Shown here: one piece after another, positions 43,815-54,284 of the stretch | How the letters are laid out: every line of letters starts with the position of its first letter | Numbering within the stretch: the stretch's first letter is position 1 | NCBI RefSeq assembly: GCF_030272615.1 | Contig: NC_081406.1 | Location: 215,755,497-215,819,496 of the forward strand | Direction of reading: 5' to 3' | Origin: Cryptomeria japonica | Lineage: Eukaryota > Streptophyta > Pinopsida > Cupressales > Cupressaceae | Length of the DNA: 64,000 bases | Notes under the pieces: generated by a model | What the model was told of the DNA's origin: nothing | The model's input: the letters and a program-made list of their open reading frames with translations, nothing else | The model's database searches: none | Made by a program: the position numbers and the translations under genes

Positions 43815-46438
43815 TTATTCCGTTGTAGCATCTTCTTGAACCTCTACTTCTTGCACCACATATTTTCTTGTCCACTCTTGGAACACATCATCAGTTGGCC
43901 AGGAGAAGGTGACAATTTTTTTTTTCAATTTGTCCAACCTTTTCCAAGTATTTCTAATTTTCTTAACCTCTGATTCCAAAAAACCATATTGTGACTTTGT
44001 CTTCTCTATTTCTTCAATTGTCTTGACAAACAAAGATGTGTCATCTATATTGATGACTTTATTCACCCTCTGAGACAAGTTAGCTCCTAGCTCATCAAGC
44101 CATACTTGTTTGTCCTTCAACTAATTTGGACTAACAAAACCCCCAGGAAACAGTTCAAACTTATGTTTAGTATATTCCTTCCTGTACAAGTTGGCTTTTC
44201 TCTCTACACCAGCTCTTCCTTCTACTAACTTGGTCATGCCTTTTGCTAACTCACAAGTGGATTTAATATTGATATCAGACCCTGCCTCATCATAGGATGC
44301 AGACATAAGTTCCAAATCCACCTCTCTAGGCATCCACTTATTCAAAATCGGCTCTAGAGTAGCCTTGTCTTCATTCAGCTCAATCAAAATATCCAGAATT
44401 CTTTTCATGTTAGTGTGCACAATGGGGGCTCCAACTATGTTAGCAAAACTCAAAATTGTGGCCCTTACCTTTTCTTCATATTTATTAGCAAATAGGGCCT
44501 GAGCCTGCTTCAGCTTTTCCAATTCATGTTGTATGGTCTCAGTTGGTTGAAAACTAGAAGACATAGGAGAAGGGGGAAATTCTATGATGGGATTGGTGGG
44601 TGGAGGTCTTGTTGGAGAGGATGCAATCATTAGAGTAGAGGACTCACCTTTCTGGTATTACCCTACCAATTGACTCTATAATCTAGAAATGATGCTATCC
44701 CTATTGGCTATCTCTCCTTTGGCTTCATTATAAGCCTTCAAAATTGTCTCTTGTTTTATTTGGAGATCAGCCCTCTCCTTAGCTTCCTTCTCGACCACTG
44801 CAACACTGAATTTTGTAGTTTCTAGAACTATGCTAACAGCTTCTACCACCCCTATGTCCTGCACTCTCTTGACAATCATCCCTCCAAGGTAGCTGGACTC
44901 TGAGGTGTCATTCCTTCTTCTTCTCTCATCCCTCTTTAAAGACCACATGACCAAAGCAACATTGTCCTTGTTGAATGTCACTCCTTCCATAGTCTTGGTT
45001 TCTTTCCTGACTACTTCAAGCACTAAGGCATCTGCTATGTCTCATTCAGGAAGAATTAAAACACCAGCCTTTGACATCATTTCTCTCCCCTTTTTAGGAG
45101 TAATGGTCTTGAACTCTGCCATCATTTCTTGCTTCACCTCTTCCCCCACTATAGTTGCATATTTGTGGAGTTTCTCATTCTTTTTCTTCTCACATCTTGC
45201 CTTAAATTTCTCAATGTTTTGTTTCCACAAAAATTGCATAAAGGACCCTATTGTAATAAAATTATTATCAGCCAGGAACTCCTCATTGGCTTGTTTGATA
45301 GCAGGGTCTAGCTCTTTGCCTTTGAACTCATCTACAGTCAAGTTCATCTCAGCACTTGGTGGCTCTTCAGGCATTCCATCTTGAGTTTCCTCATAGGTGT
45401 AAGCAATCTCCTCGAGAATCCCTAACTGCAACAATTGCTTGGCCACTACCTATTCATCTCCCACATGGATAGGGGATTGGGATGGAGAGTATAAAGGTTC
45501 ACCTGTTTGCACTTCTTTTCCCACCCTTTGCCTCTTAGGGGAGTCTTGGATGTCAATGACATCTTCTATTGCTCTCTTCCCTTTTGAAGTAGAGGGCTCA
45601 CCTATTACCGACACCAACACATTATACCTTGGCTTCTTATGCATCACATAATCACCCAGAGGGATGGCTTTAGCAAAGGCAAGCTTGGTTAAAACCAACT
45701 TAGCCTTTTTAGGATTATTTCTTATTATAGCTTCCTTGTTTTCCTTCAGAGTTTGCATTAGGTCTTCAAAATAAAGAATTTAATTTTCTCCTCAAAGGGA
45801 TTAAAAATAGACAGAGGATCATAACCACTATCAAATTGGTGAATAAAATCAAGAGCCTTTTTGTATGCTACCCATTTTTCTTTTCTCAATTCCTGCTCAT
45901 CTAGATTGAATTTATTTCTAATCAGATCCTTAGAAAAATGGAACTTATATGGTCTACCTTTACATACAGCTCTCTTTCTAAACATGCCATTGAATAAATC
46001 TTCAGGGTCAGCAAACCTTGATACGGCAGTAGACAACCTATATGGTTGAAAGAAATCATCAAAGTGTTTCCAACCACCCTTGGTGATTACAAATTGATGA
46101 GCCATGGTGACAGTTGGGAAAATTGTCCCTTTTCCCCTATTTGTTAACTCTGCCTCTTGCACACCCCCAATTTGCCTCAGGATTTCTGCAATTCCTATCT
46201 TCAATGGGACTTGATAGGGGAGTAAGTATGGGGTGCCTCTGAAACCATAAACTCTTAACAAAGTAGAGATAGGGTATAAATATATATCACCCCAATTATG
46301 GACAATCTTGATACTTTTAGCAAATTCTTTAGGCCTAATGAATTCTAAAAGAGCCTTAGGGATCCTAGGGTTTTGTGAGCATAAGAGGATCCTAAGCCTA
46401 GATGCAAAAAACCTATCAAACTTCAAGTAACTGGCATC
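43815..46438 (-). pseudogene. H: unknown retroelement-type ORF, C-terminal part
   Basis: Minus strand, continuing from 53022 across the inserted element D. Pieces: SYLKFDRFFASRLRILLCSQ right after the D junction, WGDIYLYPISTLLRVYGFRG, a frame change at 45758, a disordered linker (SPKRQRVGKEVQTGEPLYS), then a long helical region (45446-43815) with FMQFLWKQNIEKFKARCEKK, HELEKLKQAQALFANKYEE and LESEVKKIRNTWKRLDKLKK, ending at a stop at 43815. Stops at about 45447, 45021, 44673 and 44118 are the only breaks in that last 640-codon frame. The coiled-coil-rich C-terminus resembles ORF2 of C and D in character. Function unknown. Confidence 0.55.
46434..46438. repeat. Target site duplication of element D, left copy (GCATC)
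   Basis: GCATC precedes the 5' terminus of D. The right copy at 53022-53026 is GTATC, one C to T change. Reading H across this point joins WDREDT-side and SYLKF-side codons. Confidence 0.78.
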
Positions 46439-47243
46439 TATTGGCATATGCACACTCCAATGATACATTGAAGGTGATTGAAGGTTTTGTCATTGATGGA
46501 AACCTTACAATCCTATGGCACCGGCAAGACATTCCACCGACACTAGCAAGATCAAACTCTACACTGGCACATCTACTACCGACACTGGCAAGGAAAGGAA
46601 GCATACTGGCATAGAGGCCGATAGGATTTTTGTTATATTATATTTTGTTTATTATTGTAAAAACTTTGTAAGCCGACTTGGTATCACTGTAAAATGACTC
46701 TTATCTATAAAAGATCATTGTAGGACATTTGATGAGAGATGGTAGAATGTAATTAGGCGAAATAAGGTAGACCTATTATGCGAATTATAGGGTAAGGGTT
46801 TATGTAAGCAATAGAGCAGAAACTGGTACTGGATCTAGCATTATAGATGTTATTCTGAAGCAGTACAAGACACTGGATTTATATAATCCATTTTGTAAGT
46901 CAATGAGACTTCCTATTTTGTATTTGAGCAGTGAGCTCTAGGCACTTGGCCTTCCTGCATGTGCAGGCCCCTCTTGTAGCAGTAATATTCTCTTATTGGC
47001 CAATAAGTGAATATTGTGGGTTACAAATGCCACCGAGAATTTTCCCACATCGGGTTTCCTCATTAAATATTTGTGTTATGGTGTGTTTTTCACATGGTTG
47101 CTTTTATCTCTATTTATTGCATTATTTATTGCTTACCGGTACACTGTTATAATATGCTCTACATGGTTTAAGTTAAGAAATTCAATTCACTAGTTAGATA
47201 CTGATTCACCCCCCCCCTCTCAGTATCTATGGGAATCCTAACA
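46439..47243 (+). repeat. 5' LTR of element D
   Basis: Begins TATTGGCATATGC (the 3' copy begins TGTTGGCATATGC, one G to A change) and ends CCTAACA. It contains the TATA-like CTATAAAAG near 46702 and the shared 3' module (GAGCAGTGAGCTCTAGGC, CCTTCCTGCATGTGCAGG, TTGTGGGTTACAAATGCCAC, C-rich run). Confidence 0.9.
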
Positions 47244-47245
47244 AT

Positions 47246-47258
47246 TGGTATCAGAGCC
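47246..47258 (+). promoter_or_regulatory. Primer binding site for tRNA-iMet, element D
   Basis: TGGTATCAGAGCC, perfect for the plant initiator tRNA-Met, two bases after the LTR. Confidence 0.9.
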
Positions 47259-47310
47259 TGGTCCTCTATTTTCAGAAGCCTAACAGCTTGAGGAAGATCT
47301 TGACACTGGT

Positions 47311-48470
47311 AGAGATGGAAAATCTGATGAAGCAACTTGAAGCAACTCCTCAAACTATGATATAGAGAAATTGAAAAACATGAAACTTGAAGATGATCTA
47401 AAGGCAGCTCAAGAAATCATTCAGGCACTTCAAGAAAATCTTACTATTGCAAGAAACAAAAGAAGAGAACTTTGTGAAAAGATACAATTTGAGAATGATG
47501 AAAAGGAAACTCTTAATGATATGATAGGCAAGCTGAAGTAAGAGAACATGACAACAAAGAATGAGATGCAGGATATGACTATGATATTTTGCAAGGAAAT
47601 TGAAGATAGAAAGAAGAATGAAGAAGATTTGACTAGAAGATTAAGTGATGCAACAAATGAGAACACCAAACTTAGCTATGAAAATGATTTGTTGAAAACA
47701 GATCTGATGCATACACATAATGACTCAAATGAACTCATGAGACAGAAAGAATTCTTGGAAAGAGAATTGGATATTGCAAATCAGCACAAAGATAAATTCA
47801 AGAAAAGCTCAGAAGAACTTGGTGACTTTTTGAAAAATTAGAAACCTAATGGTGACACTAATGGGCTTGGCTTTGAAGTTGGTGAAAGCTCTAGTACTGC
47901 AAACACTCAGGATCACAACAAACCGGTAAGACAACCTAATGCTTATAAATTCAATGGCAAATGTTTTAAATGTAATAAGTATGGTCATAGAGCAAATCAA
48001 TGTAGATCTAGAAATTATCAGAACATCAACACACCCACCGGTCAAAGTTCAAAATGCAACAAAGTTGGTCATAACTCTGAAAATTGCAGAATGAATATAA
48101 GATGTTATGTTTGTGGAAGATTTGGGCACTTATCAAATCAATGCAGAACACAAACCGACATAGGTTATGGAAAGGCTATTCAAAAAAATAATGTGACTTG
48201 TTATGCTTGTAACAAGATTGGGGATATTGTAAAATTTGTAGAAGTAAAGGATCATCGATAGACAACAAAATTTCTAGTTTGAAAGGAAAAGAAAAAGTTG
48301 AAGAGGTTAAGCAAGAATTCTCAAAACAATGGATTAGAAAGTCAGATAATGTTGGAAATACTCCTCCACTGGCAGAACCAATCAACACTCCACCGGCAAG
48401 ATAGAGTAGTGCTCTACCGGCAGAACAGAGTAGTACTCCACCGATAGGAAGCTCTTCATCAAATTGAAGA
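47311..48470 (+). pseudogene. ORF1 of element D: coiled coil with tandem CCHC zinc knuckles
   Basis: A Gag-like RNA-binding protein without a recognisable capsid core. From about 47370 the reading is LEDDLKAAQEIIQALQENL, and a long heptad-rich coiled coil (to about 47820) includes NENTKLSYENDLLKTDLMH and ERELDIANQHKDKF. Knuckles follow: CFKCNKYGHRANQC (47962-48003), a second with the first Cys as Ser (about 48048-48087), CYVCGRFGHLSNQC (48103-48144) and a fourth that loses frame after CYACNKIG (about 48200). The tail is Ser/Pro rich (PPLAEPINTPPA). Stops at 47839 and a few others replace Gln. The knuckles suggest binding of element RNA. Confidence 0.75.
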
Positions 48471-48775
48471 AAATTTTTCCTTGAGGGTTTGGCAATAAAA
48501 TGAGACATATGCTATTATTGCCTTGGTTATAAGTGAGAAGTTGAAAATTACTTCTATACCGGCAGACAATGTTAAGTAATTGCTTAACCGACATGCATTA
48601 ATTGTGGTAGTTGGCAAAATTGACATTATAAATTAGTGGTTTTGGCTCCATTTCACTTCACTACGAATTCAAACACTTGAAGAGAGCGAAATCTCTAGGG
48701 AAAAGGCATTTCAAGTGAAGAAGCAAAGGATTTTAGCATTCATCTTTTCAAAGGAAGATAAAGGTATTTATCATC
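48471..48775 (+). other. Spacer between ORF1 and ORF2 of element D
   Basis: Contains several stops in all frames and no pol remnant that I can recognise. If pol was ever present between the two ORFs, it has been removed cleanly. Confidence 0.5.
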
Positions 48776-51700
48776 ATGGCATCCACCTCTGCACTTGAAT
48801 ATATAGCAAACCCTATCGTAGTCGAGGTTATAAATGCCCTAGGCCCATATTTCAATTAGTTCCCAAGATAGCAAAGAAGGATGACAATGTAGGTGCATTC
48901 TCCCAAATTCCCAAATGAGTTGTTTATGCAAAAGACCTAAGAATTAATATCCACTATCACATAGAAGAACTAGGAGATGAAGAAGTCAAGGACATGTACA
49001 AAACAGTTATCTATGATGATTCTGGAAAAGTAAAAACTGAACATAAAATTGTTGAAACCCTAGGATTCACTGAGATTCTTAGCATTCTAGAATTCCCCAA
49101 GGAAGTGATTAGGATAGTATTGAGTAGAACACATGGTGAATTTTTCTTGTTAGATGCAATTCACAAAATTACCAAGGAAGCTGTGAAAGCTATCACAGGG
49201 TTACCTTCCACCAGTAAAAGGCCAGACAAAACAAAGAAGGTCTCAAATGACCTAGTAACAAAACAAACTAGTGCAACATCTGATAAGAGATCATTGAGGG
49301 TTAATGATGTGACTGATGCAAATGTGATATTCATTAGCATGATTTTAGGGTAAAAAGCAACTCATGCTAATAGACTTAACTTAGTTTCCAGTATATGCAT
49401 AAAGAGTGCACATGATATGGTTAAGGATAATATGAAGATTGATGTCTGTGAATGGTTAAAGGATGAGTTAATTGATAATTTAGGAAAAATAAAAAAGGAC
49501 AAGAAAGTAACTTTTAGATTTGGTAATCTACTTGTGTGCTTGATGCTACACATAACCAAATAGGTTCCCGGTATAGGCAAAAAAAGCCTTGGATTTGATA
49601 TACTGGTAGGGAAACAATTGTCAGACCTACTCAACAACATGGGTGAGAACAAGGAAAAGAACATTATTGAATATTTTCAAGCACTTAAAACCAGAATGAA
49701 CAAAAGGATCAGATTGTCATAGAAAATTATTGACAAGTACAAAGATGATATATGTTTTGTGATTAAAAAGGATGAGATCTGGATGGAAACAGTAATCCCA
49801 AGAACAGTTTGGGTTACTGAGATGAGTTATGAGACTGATGATCACATCATTGAGACTTATGCAAAAGCCCTTCTTGAAGCACCCACGGAACCAAAGGAAG
49901 AAGTATTTGGTAGTGTTGAGACCATAGAAAGCCAAATTCAATCTAAGAAGAGAGTGAAAAAGGTTGAAGCAGTTGTGAGAAGAGGCTCTAGATAGGCTAA
50001 GGCTATAAAAGAAGATGTACTGAAACAAACCGGCATCACTGAGGATGAGTTAGCAACATTATAGCTTGAAACTCACCTATCACCGGTAGCAACTTCTTCA
50101 GAGAATGACATGCCAGCAACATTCAAAAGAGTTGTAAGGAAAAGGGATCCTTCATCGGCATCCACCCCCTCACCTAGGAGAACTAGATAGAAACAACAGG
50201 CAGTGAGGTCTCCGGTTAAGAAAACTACACCAAAGAAAAGCTGACACCCAAGAAGAAGAATAGGACTCAACAAAACATGGCCCCTCTTGACAAACTACTA
50301 AATGAAATCACAAAGGAAGGGAAACTAAAGAACATAAAGAAATTGTATGATACTTTGACAGTAGATGAAAAAGAACAAGTGGAAAACAATGTCATTTAAC
50401 ACCTAGACATGTATAAGAAGTTTTTAATGGAAGTGGTAGATGAACTACCAAATGAACTATTTAAAAGACTGGAAGCAAGAAGACAAGCTGTTGTAGAGCT
50501 TGACAAGAAAATCAAAATAGAAAAGTTACTTGATGTTTACCTAGTAAACTCACCCAAGGAAATAGATGACCTAATTGCAGAAGCCAACCAGTTAGTATTC
50601 TCTACTGCACACCGGCATATTGTTTTAATGGTTGGAAGAGTCAATGAGGTAACTGAGGAAATAGAAAATGCATGGGATATATGCCTAGTTGAAAAAGAAA
50701 AATAGGAAGAGTACATGAACCCCAAACCTATAAAGGTATATCAGAAGGACAGGGACAAAGGAAAATGAAAGGTTGGTGGACCTCCTAGCATCAAGGTAAA
50801 GGATAACTTACTCCCACCACCTTTGATTACTCCACCAGTAATAACAACTACTAAAGATCAATTAGCAGTTGAGAGTATGGATATAGAGGATATAAATCCT
50901 AATCCTAAGGTACTATACATAGTTAATGTTGATACTTAAACAATCAACATTTTAGTAGACAAGGACTCAACCAAAAAGACTGACATGGCTAGTGAGCCAC
51001 CAGTAACTAAAAAGGTTGATAACATAGAGAAACTGGCAGTTGACTGCACCGGTCCACACATAGAGACTCAGATAGAGATAGGTCAACAAACAGAGAACCA
51101 AGTAGAGAAACAGGCTCCTAAACAAGAATAGGTTCATATGGAAACAATGCCACTGGCAATAGGAGAGGAACAAAAACCCTTGCATAAGGAAATGGAAACA
51201 TAGACTGACCTACCAGAGGTCACTACAAGCTTGGTTACTTCCTCCACTAGCAGAATTCAGAATATAGGTTCCTCCTCAGTAGGTTACAAGTCAACAAATG
51301 TAATTGAAGTTCTTTTGGACTCCATTAAAAGGATAACAGATTGTAGTTCACGGGCTTATAAAGCTATAGATGATACAATCCCAATTTTGAAGATGATAGC
51401 TCCAAACTATAACATAGATAACAAGGATTCTTTAAGTCAACTTGACACCTTGTCAAAGTACATTACTGAAAACATAGTAATGGTTGACCAAATAAAGAAA
51501 GATACACTCAAAGAGAAGTTGGAAAAAAAAACATAAATTCTTTGAAGGTCAAATAAAGAAGTGTACTAGAGAATTTGACACGCTTCTACCAGAACTATGC
51601 AACTCATTGAAGGAATTTAAAACTCTGTATAGAGACATTTGCAAGACAAACTTTCTAACGGTTGACATAGATAGGAAAATGAGCAAGGTATAGGATGAAA

Positions 51701-52134
51701 TCAATCAACTTGCTGACAATTTTGTTAACTCACCTGATACATTATCAGTTTTTGAAGAAAAGATAACAAATTTTGAGGAAGAATTACTTAAGTTAGGAAG
51801 AGAAAAAGAGACAATAATAAACAAGGCTAAAAAACTGAGACTAAGACTAAGTCCAAGACTGGACTATCTACCATCATTGAGGAAATAAATTTCTGAGGCA
51901 TTAGTACAAGGACAGAAAACACCAATAGAGCATATGCAACAACTCACCGATACAGTTCAAAGAACAGAGGTAGCCTTGAAAGATAGTAAGAAATTTATGG
52001 AAAGCATAAATTTAGTTTTGGCGAGTATTTTTCAAATTGTAACCACCCAGCTTCAAGGTTGGCACATAAAACCATACTCTATTGACACCTTAACAAACTT
52101 TGTCATTGATGCCAAAGGGGGAGTAGTGGTATGA
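48776..52134 (+). pseudogene. ORF2 of element D: long uncharacterised protein (about 1100 codons)
   Basis: Starts at ATG 48776 (MASTSALEYIANPIVVEV). An N-terminal domain runs to about 49980 and includes ETLGFTEILSILEFPKEVI, THGEFFLLDAIHKITKEAV (about 49131-49187), a LPSTSKRPDKTKK stretch and WMETVIPRTVWVTEMSYE. Then comes a basic Lys/Arg linker (49960-50260), a block with KFLMEVVDELPNELFKRLEA (50415-50480) also found in C, an acidic/Gln-rich stretch, and a coiled-coil C-terminus with LLDSIKRITDCSSRAYKAID and FMESINLVLASIFQIV. Frameshifts fall near 48850, 50240 and 51538 (A run). Stops at 49351, 49561, 49720, 49993 and 50062 mostly replace Gln. No signal peptide, membrane span or enzymatic motif was seen. 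It is conserved between C and D, so probably functional in the past; role unknown. Confidence 0.7.
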
Positions 52135-52255
52135 GAAAATAATCAGGTAAAGACTCATCTACTTAGGGGGAGTTCACACATTTTTGGTTCACATATTTTT
52201 GGACACATTTTTGGATTTTCTCATGAGTGTTGCCATCAATGCCAAAGGGGGAGAT
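52100..52255 (+). promoter_or_regulatory. Polypurine tracts and LTR-bracketing inverted repeat, element D
   Basis: GGGGGAG runs at 52116, 52167 and 52247. The last, CAAAGGGGGAGAT, abuts TGTTGG at 52256. GTTGCCATCAATGCCAAA (52229-52246) is complementary, with one mismatch, to TTTGTCATTGATGGCAAC (52303-52320) inside the LTR. Confidence 0.8.
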
Positions 52256-53021
52256 TGTTGGCATATGCACACTCCAATGAGACATTGAAGGTGATTGAAG
52301 GTTTTGTCATTGATGGCAACCTTACAATTCTATGGTACCGGCAAGATATTCCATTGGCACTAGCAAGATCAGACTCTACATCGGCACACAAGCTACCGAC
52401 ATTGGTAGGGAAAGGAAACATACCGGCACAGAGGCCAACAAGATTTTTGTTATATTATATTTTGATTATTATTGTAAAAACTTTGTAAGCCGACTTGGTA
52501 TCATTGTAAAATGACTCTTATATATAAAATATCATTGTAAGACATTTGATGAGAGATGGTAGAATGTAATTAGGTGAAATAAGGCAGATCTATTATGCGA
52601 ATTATAGGGTAAGGGTTTATGTAAGTAGTAGAGCAGAAACCGGTACTAGATCTAGCATTATAGATGTTATTTTGAAGCAGTACAAGACATTGGATTTATA
52701 TAATCCATTTTGTAAGTCAGTGAGCTCTAGGCACTTGGCCTTCCTGCATGTACAAGCCCCTCTTGTAGCCGTAATATTCTCTTATTGGCCAGTAAGTGAA
52801 TATTGTGGGTCACAAATCCCACCGAGGTTTTTCCCAAACTAGGTTTCCTTGTTAAATCTTTATGTTATGGTGTGTTTTTCATGTGGTTGCTTTTATCTCT
52901 ATCTATTGCATTATTTCTTGCTTACTAGTACACTGTTATAATATGCTCTACATGTTTTAAGTTAAGAAATTCAATTCACTGGTTATTCACCCCCCTCTCA
53001 GTATTTATGGGAATCCTAACA
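52256..53021 (+). repeat. 3' LTR of element D
   Basis: 766 bp, TGTTGGCATATGC to CCTAACA. It is shorter than the 5' copy, mainly from a deletion of about 30 bp before GTGAGCTCTAGG (near 52718) and loss of part of the GATTCACC block near the end. Confidence 0.9.
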
Positions 53022-53970
53022 GTATCCTCTCTATCCCAAGATAAAATTGTGCTCCACAATTGCACGAGCATCTCTTCACCATCCTTCTCCTTAACTAGGT
53101 CCATTTCCTTGGCAAAATAATCAACACCTTTAAACAAAAATATGTGCATAAGGAGAGAGTACCACCCAAAAGGTCTATCCACCTTACCATTTTTTATACC
53201 TACCAGCCCTGCATGAATTGCATTAGTGAGATAAGGTGCATAATCAAAAGTTATTGCCAGAGAGGGTTTTAAAATCTATGCTATCATTAGCATATAGTGG
53301 GTTGGCATAGTTGTTTTAGCATCTTCCCCAAAAATCTGACAAAGTGACCAGTACATCCCTTTAGCCGTCAGAGTAAATAGGTTTAGAGAGAAGGGTTCCA
53401 TGGTACTAGGGCCTACAACAATTAGCCCTCCTATTTTGACAAAAAATTCTTTCAAAGGGCAACTCTTGAGGTGATCTCTCTACACATCATAAACCTGGGC
53501 CAGTGTATCAAAATTGATTGGCTCTAAATAATTTGATACCTCACTAAGCTTAAACACCTTCCTAAATTCATCATTTTTTATCTCAATTAAAGCTCCCCCA
53601 TTTATATTTCTAACACATTTAGCAATAGGGTCATAGTCTTTTGCAATCTAGGTTAATAAATCTACATCCATAAAAACCCTAGGGACTATGAGCTTTCCCA
53701 CATCTAACTCCCATATATTGTTCATTGGAGCAGAGGAATTTATTTGGCCAAATCCCACTTTGAAGAGTCCCAGACCTGATATCCCTATCTACGAATGCCT
53801 TAACCAGTTCCCTTTTTCATACAAACCATCTCCAATTCTCAAACGGGGGCCCTTGGGCACTAATTCTTTAATCTTAGCAGTGACATTTGTAGACATGGTT
53901 AATTGTTCCCAGAAATCATCACATATAGCTCTATCTTGATAATTCACTTTCCCTATGAAATCTCTTCATG
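53022..53970 (-). pseudogene. H: unknown retroelement-type ORF, N-terminal part
   Basis: Minus strand. The reading starts near 53960-53910 (MSTNVTAKIKELVPKGPRL from about 53893) and continues with SAPMNNIWELDVGKLIVPRV, a block DPIAKCVRNING then GALIEIKNDEFRKVF (about 53555-53635), YLEPINFDTLAQVYDV, CPLKEFFVKIGGLIVVG, NAIHAGLVGIKNGKVDRPFG and GEEMLVQLWSTILSWDRED up to the D junction. Stops (about 53793, 53648, 53481, 53273) are rare for 300 codons. The VRNINGG..LIEI block aligns by eye with G (IRAINGEVLLKI) and, more loosely, with ORF2 of D. Function unknown. Confidence 0.55.
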
Positions 53971-54284
53971 GTGTCATCTTGAATTATAGCTATTTCAATT
54001 TAAAATCAAACAGACCTCTAAGAATTTAAGCACCCAATGATACCAATTCAAACTGTAACTTTCAAAATGAGTGCAGAACGAACTTGTTGCCTAAAGAAAT
54101 TCGCTCTGCGCAATGGTTCCTCTACAAAATTCCTTGAAATGATACTAAAATTTCATTGATGTGAGGCATAATATGACAACAGAGCATTGGATTGTGACAT
54201 TAATCCACATGCTTCAGCAATCAATTCGAAATTGAATTTGAAAAAAGGCTTCAACAGACCACAAAGAAATTCCTAGTGTCCTGG
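53971..54284. other. Noncoding interval upstream of ORF H
   Basis: No gene seen. On the minus strand an AATTGGTATCATTGGG word (about 54025-54042) resembles the start of a tRNA-iMet primer site but loses the match after TGGTATCA. Confidence 0.35.

Larger units (their letters stand above)
46439..53021 (+). mobile_element. Element D: complete pol-less LTR element with two ORFs
   Basis: 6.6 kb with LTRs at 46439-47243 and 52256-53021, TSD GCATC/GTATC, tRNA-iMet primer site at 47246-47258 and a polypurine tract at 52242-52255. Inside are ORF1 (coiled coil plus CCHC knuckles) and ORF2 (long, unknown, shared with element C). No protease, integrase, RT or RNase H motif occurs between the LTRs. Its LTR ends, primer site and purine tract resemble those of the copia elements in the window, so it was probably copied and inserted by their enzymes. 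It interrupts ORF H. Both ORFs are decayed. Confidence 0.88.

Noticed and set aside
48776-52134. ORF2 of D as an envelope-like protein of a SIRE-type copia element
   Set aside because: Location before the 3' LTR would fit, but I see no signal peptide, transmembrane span or glycoprotein features, and no pol precedes it.
54025-54042. tRNA-iMet primer site for an LTR element carrying ORF H (minus strand AATTGGTATCATTGGG)
   Set aside because: The match stops after TGGTATCA, the supposed LTR end is not TA/CA-like, and no matching LTR was found at the other end near 42850-43815.
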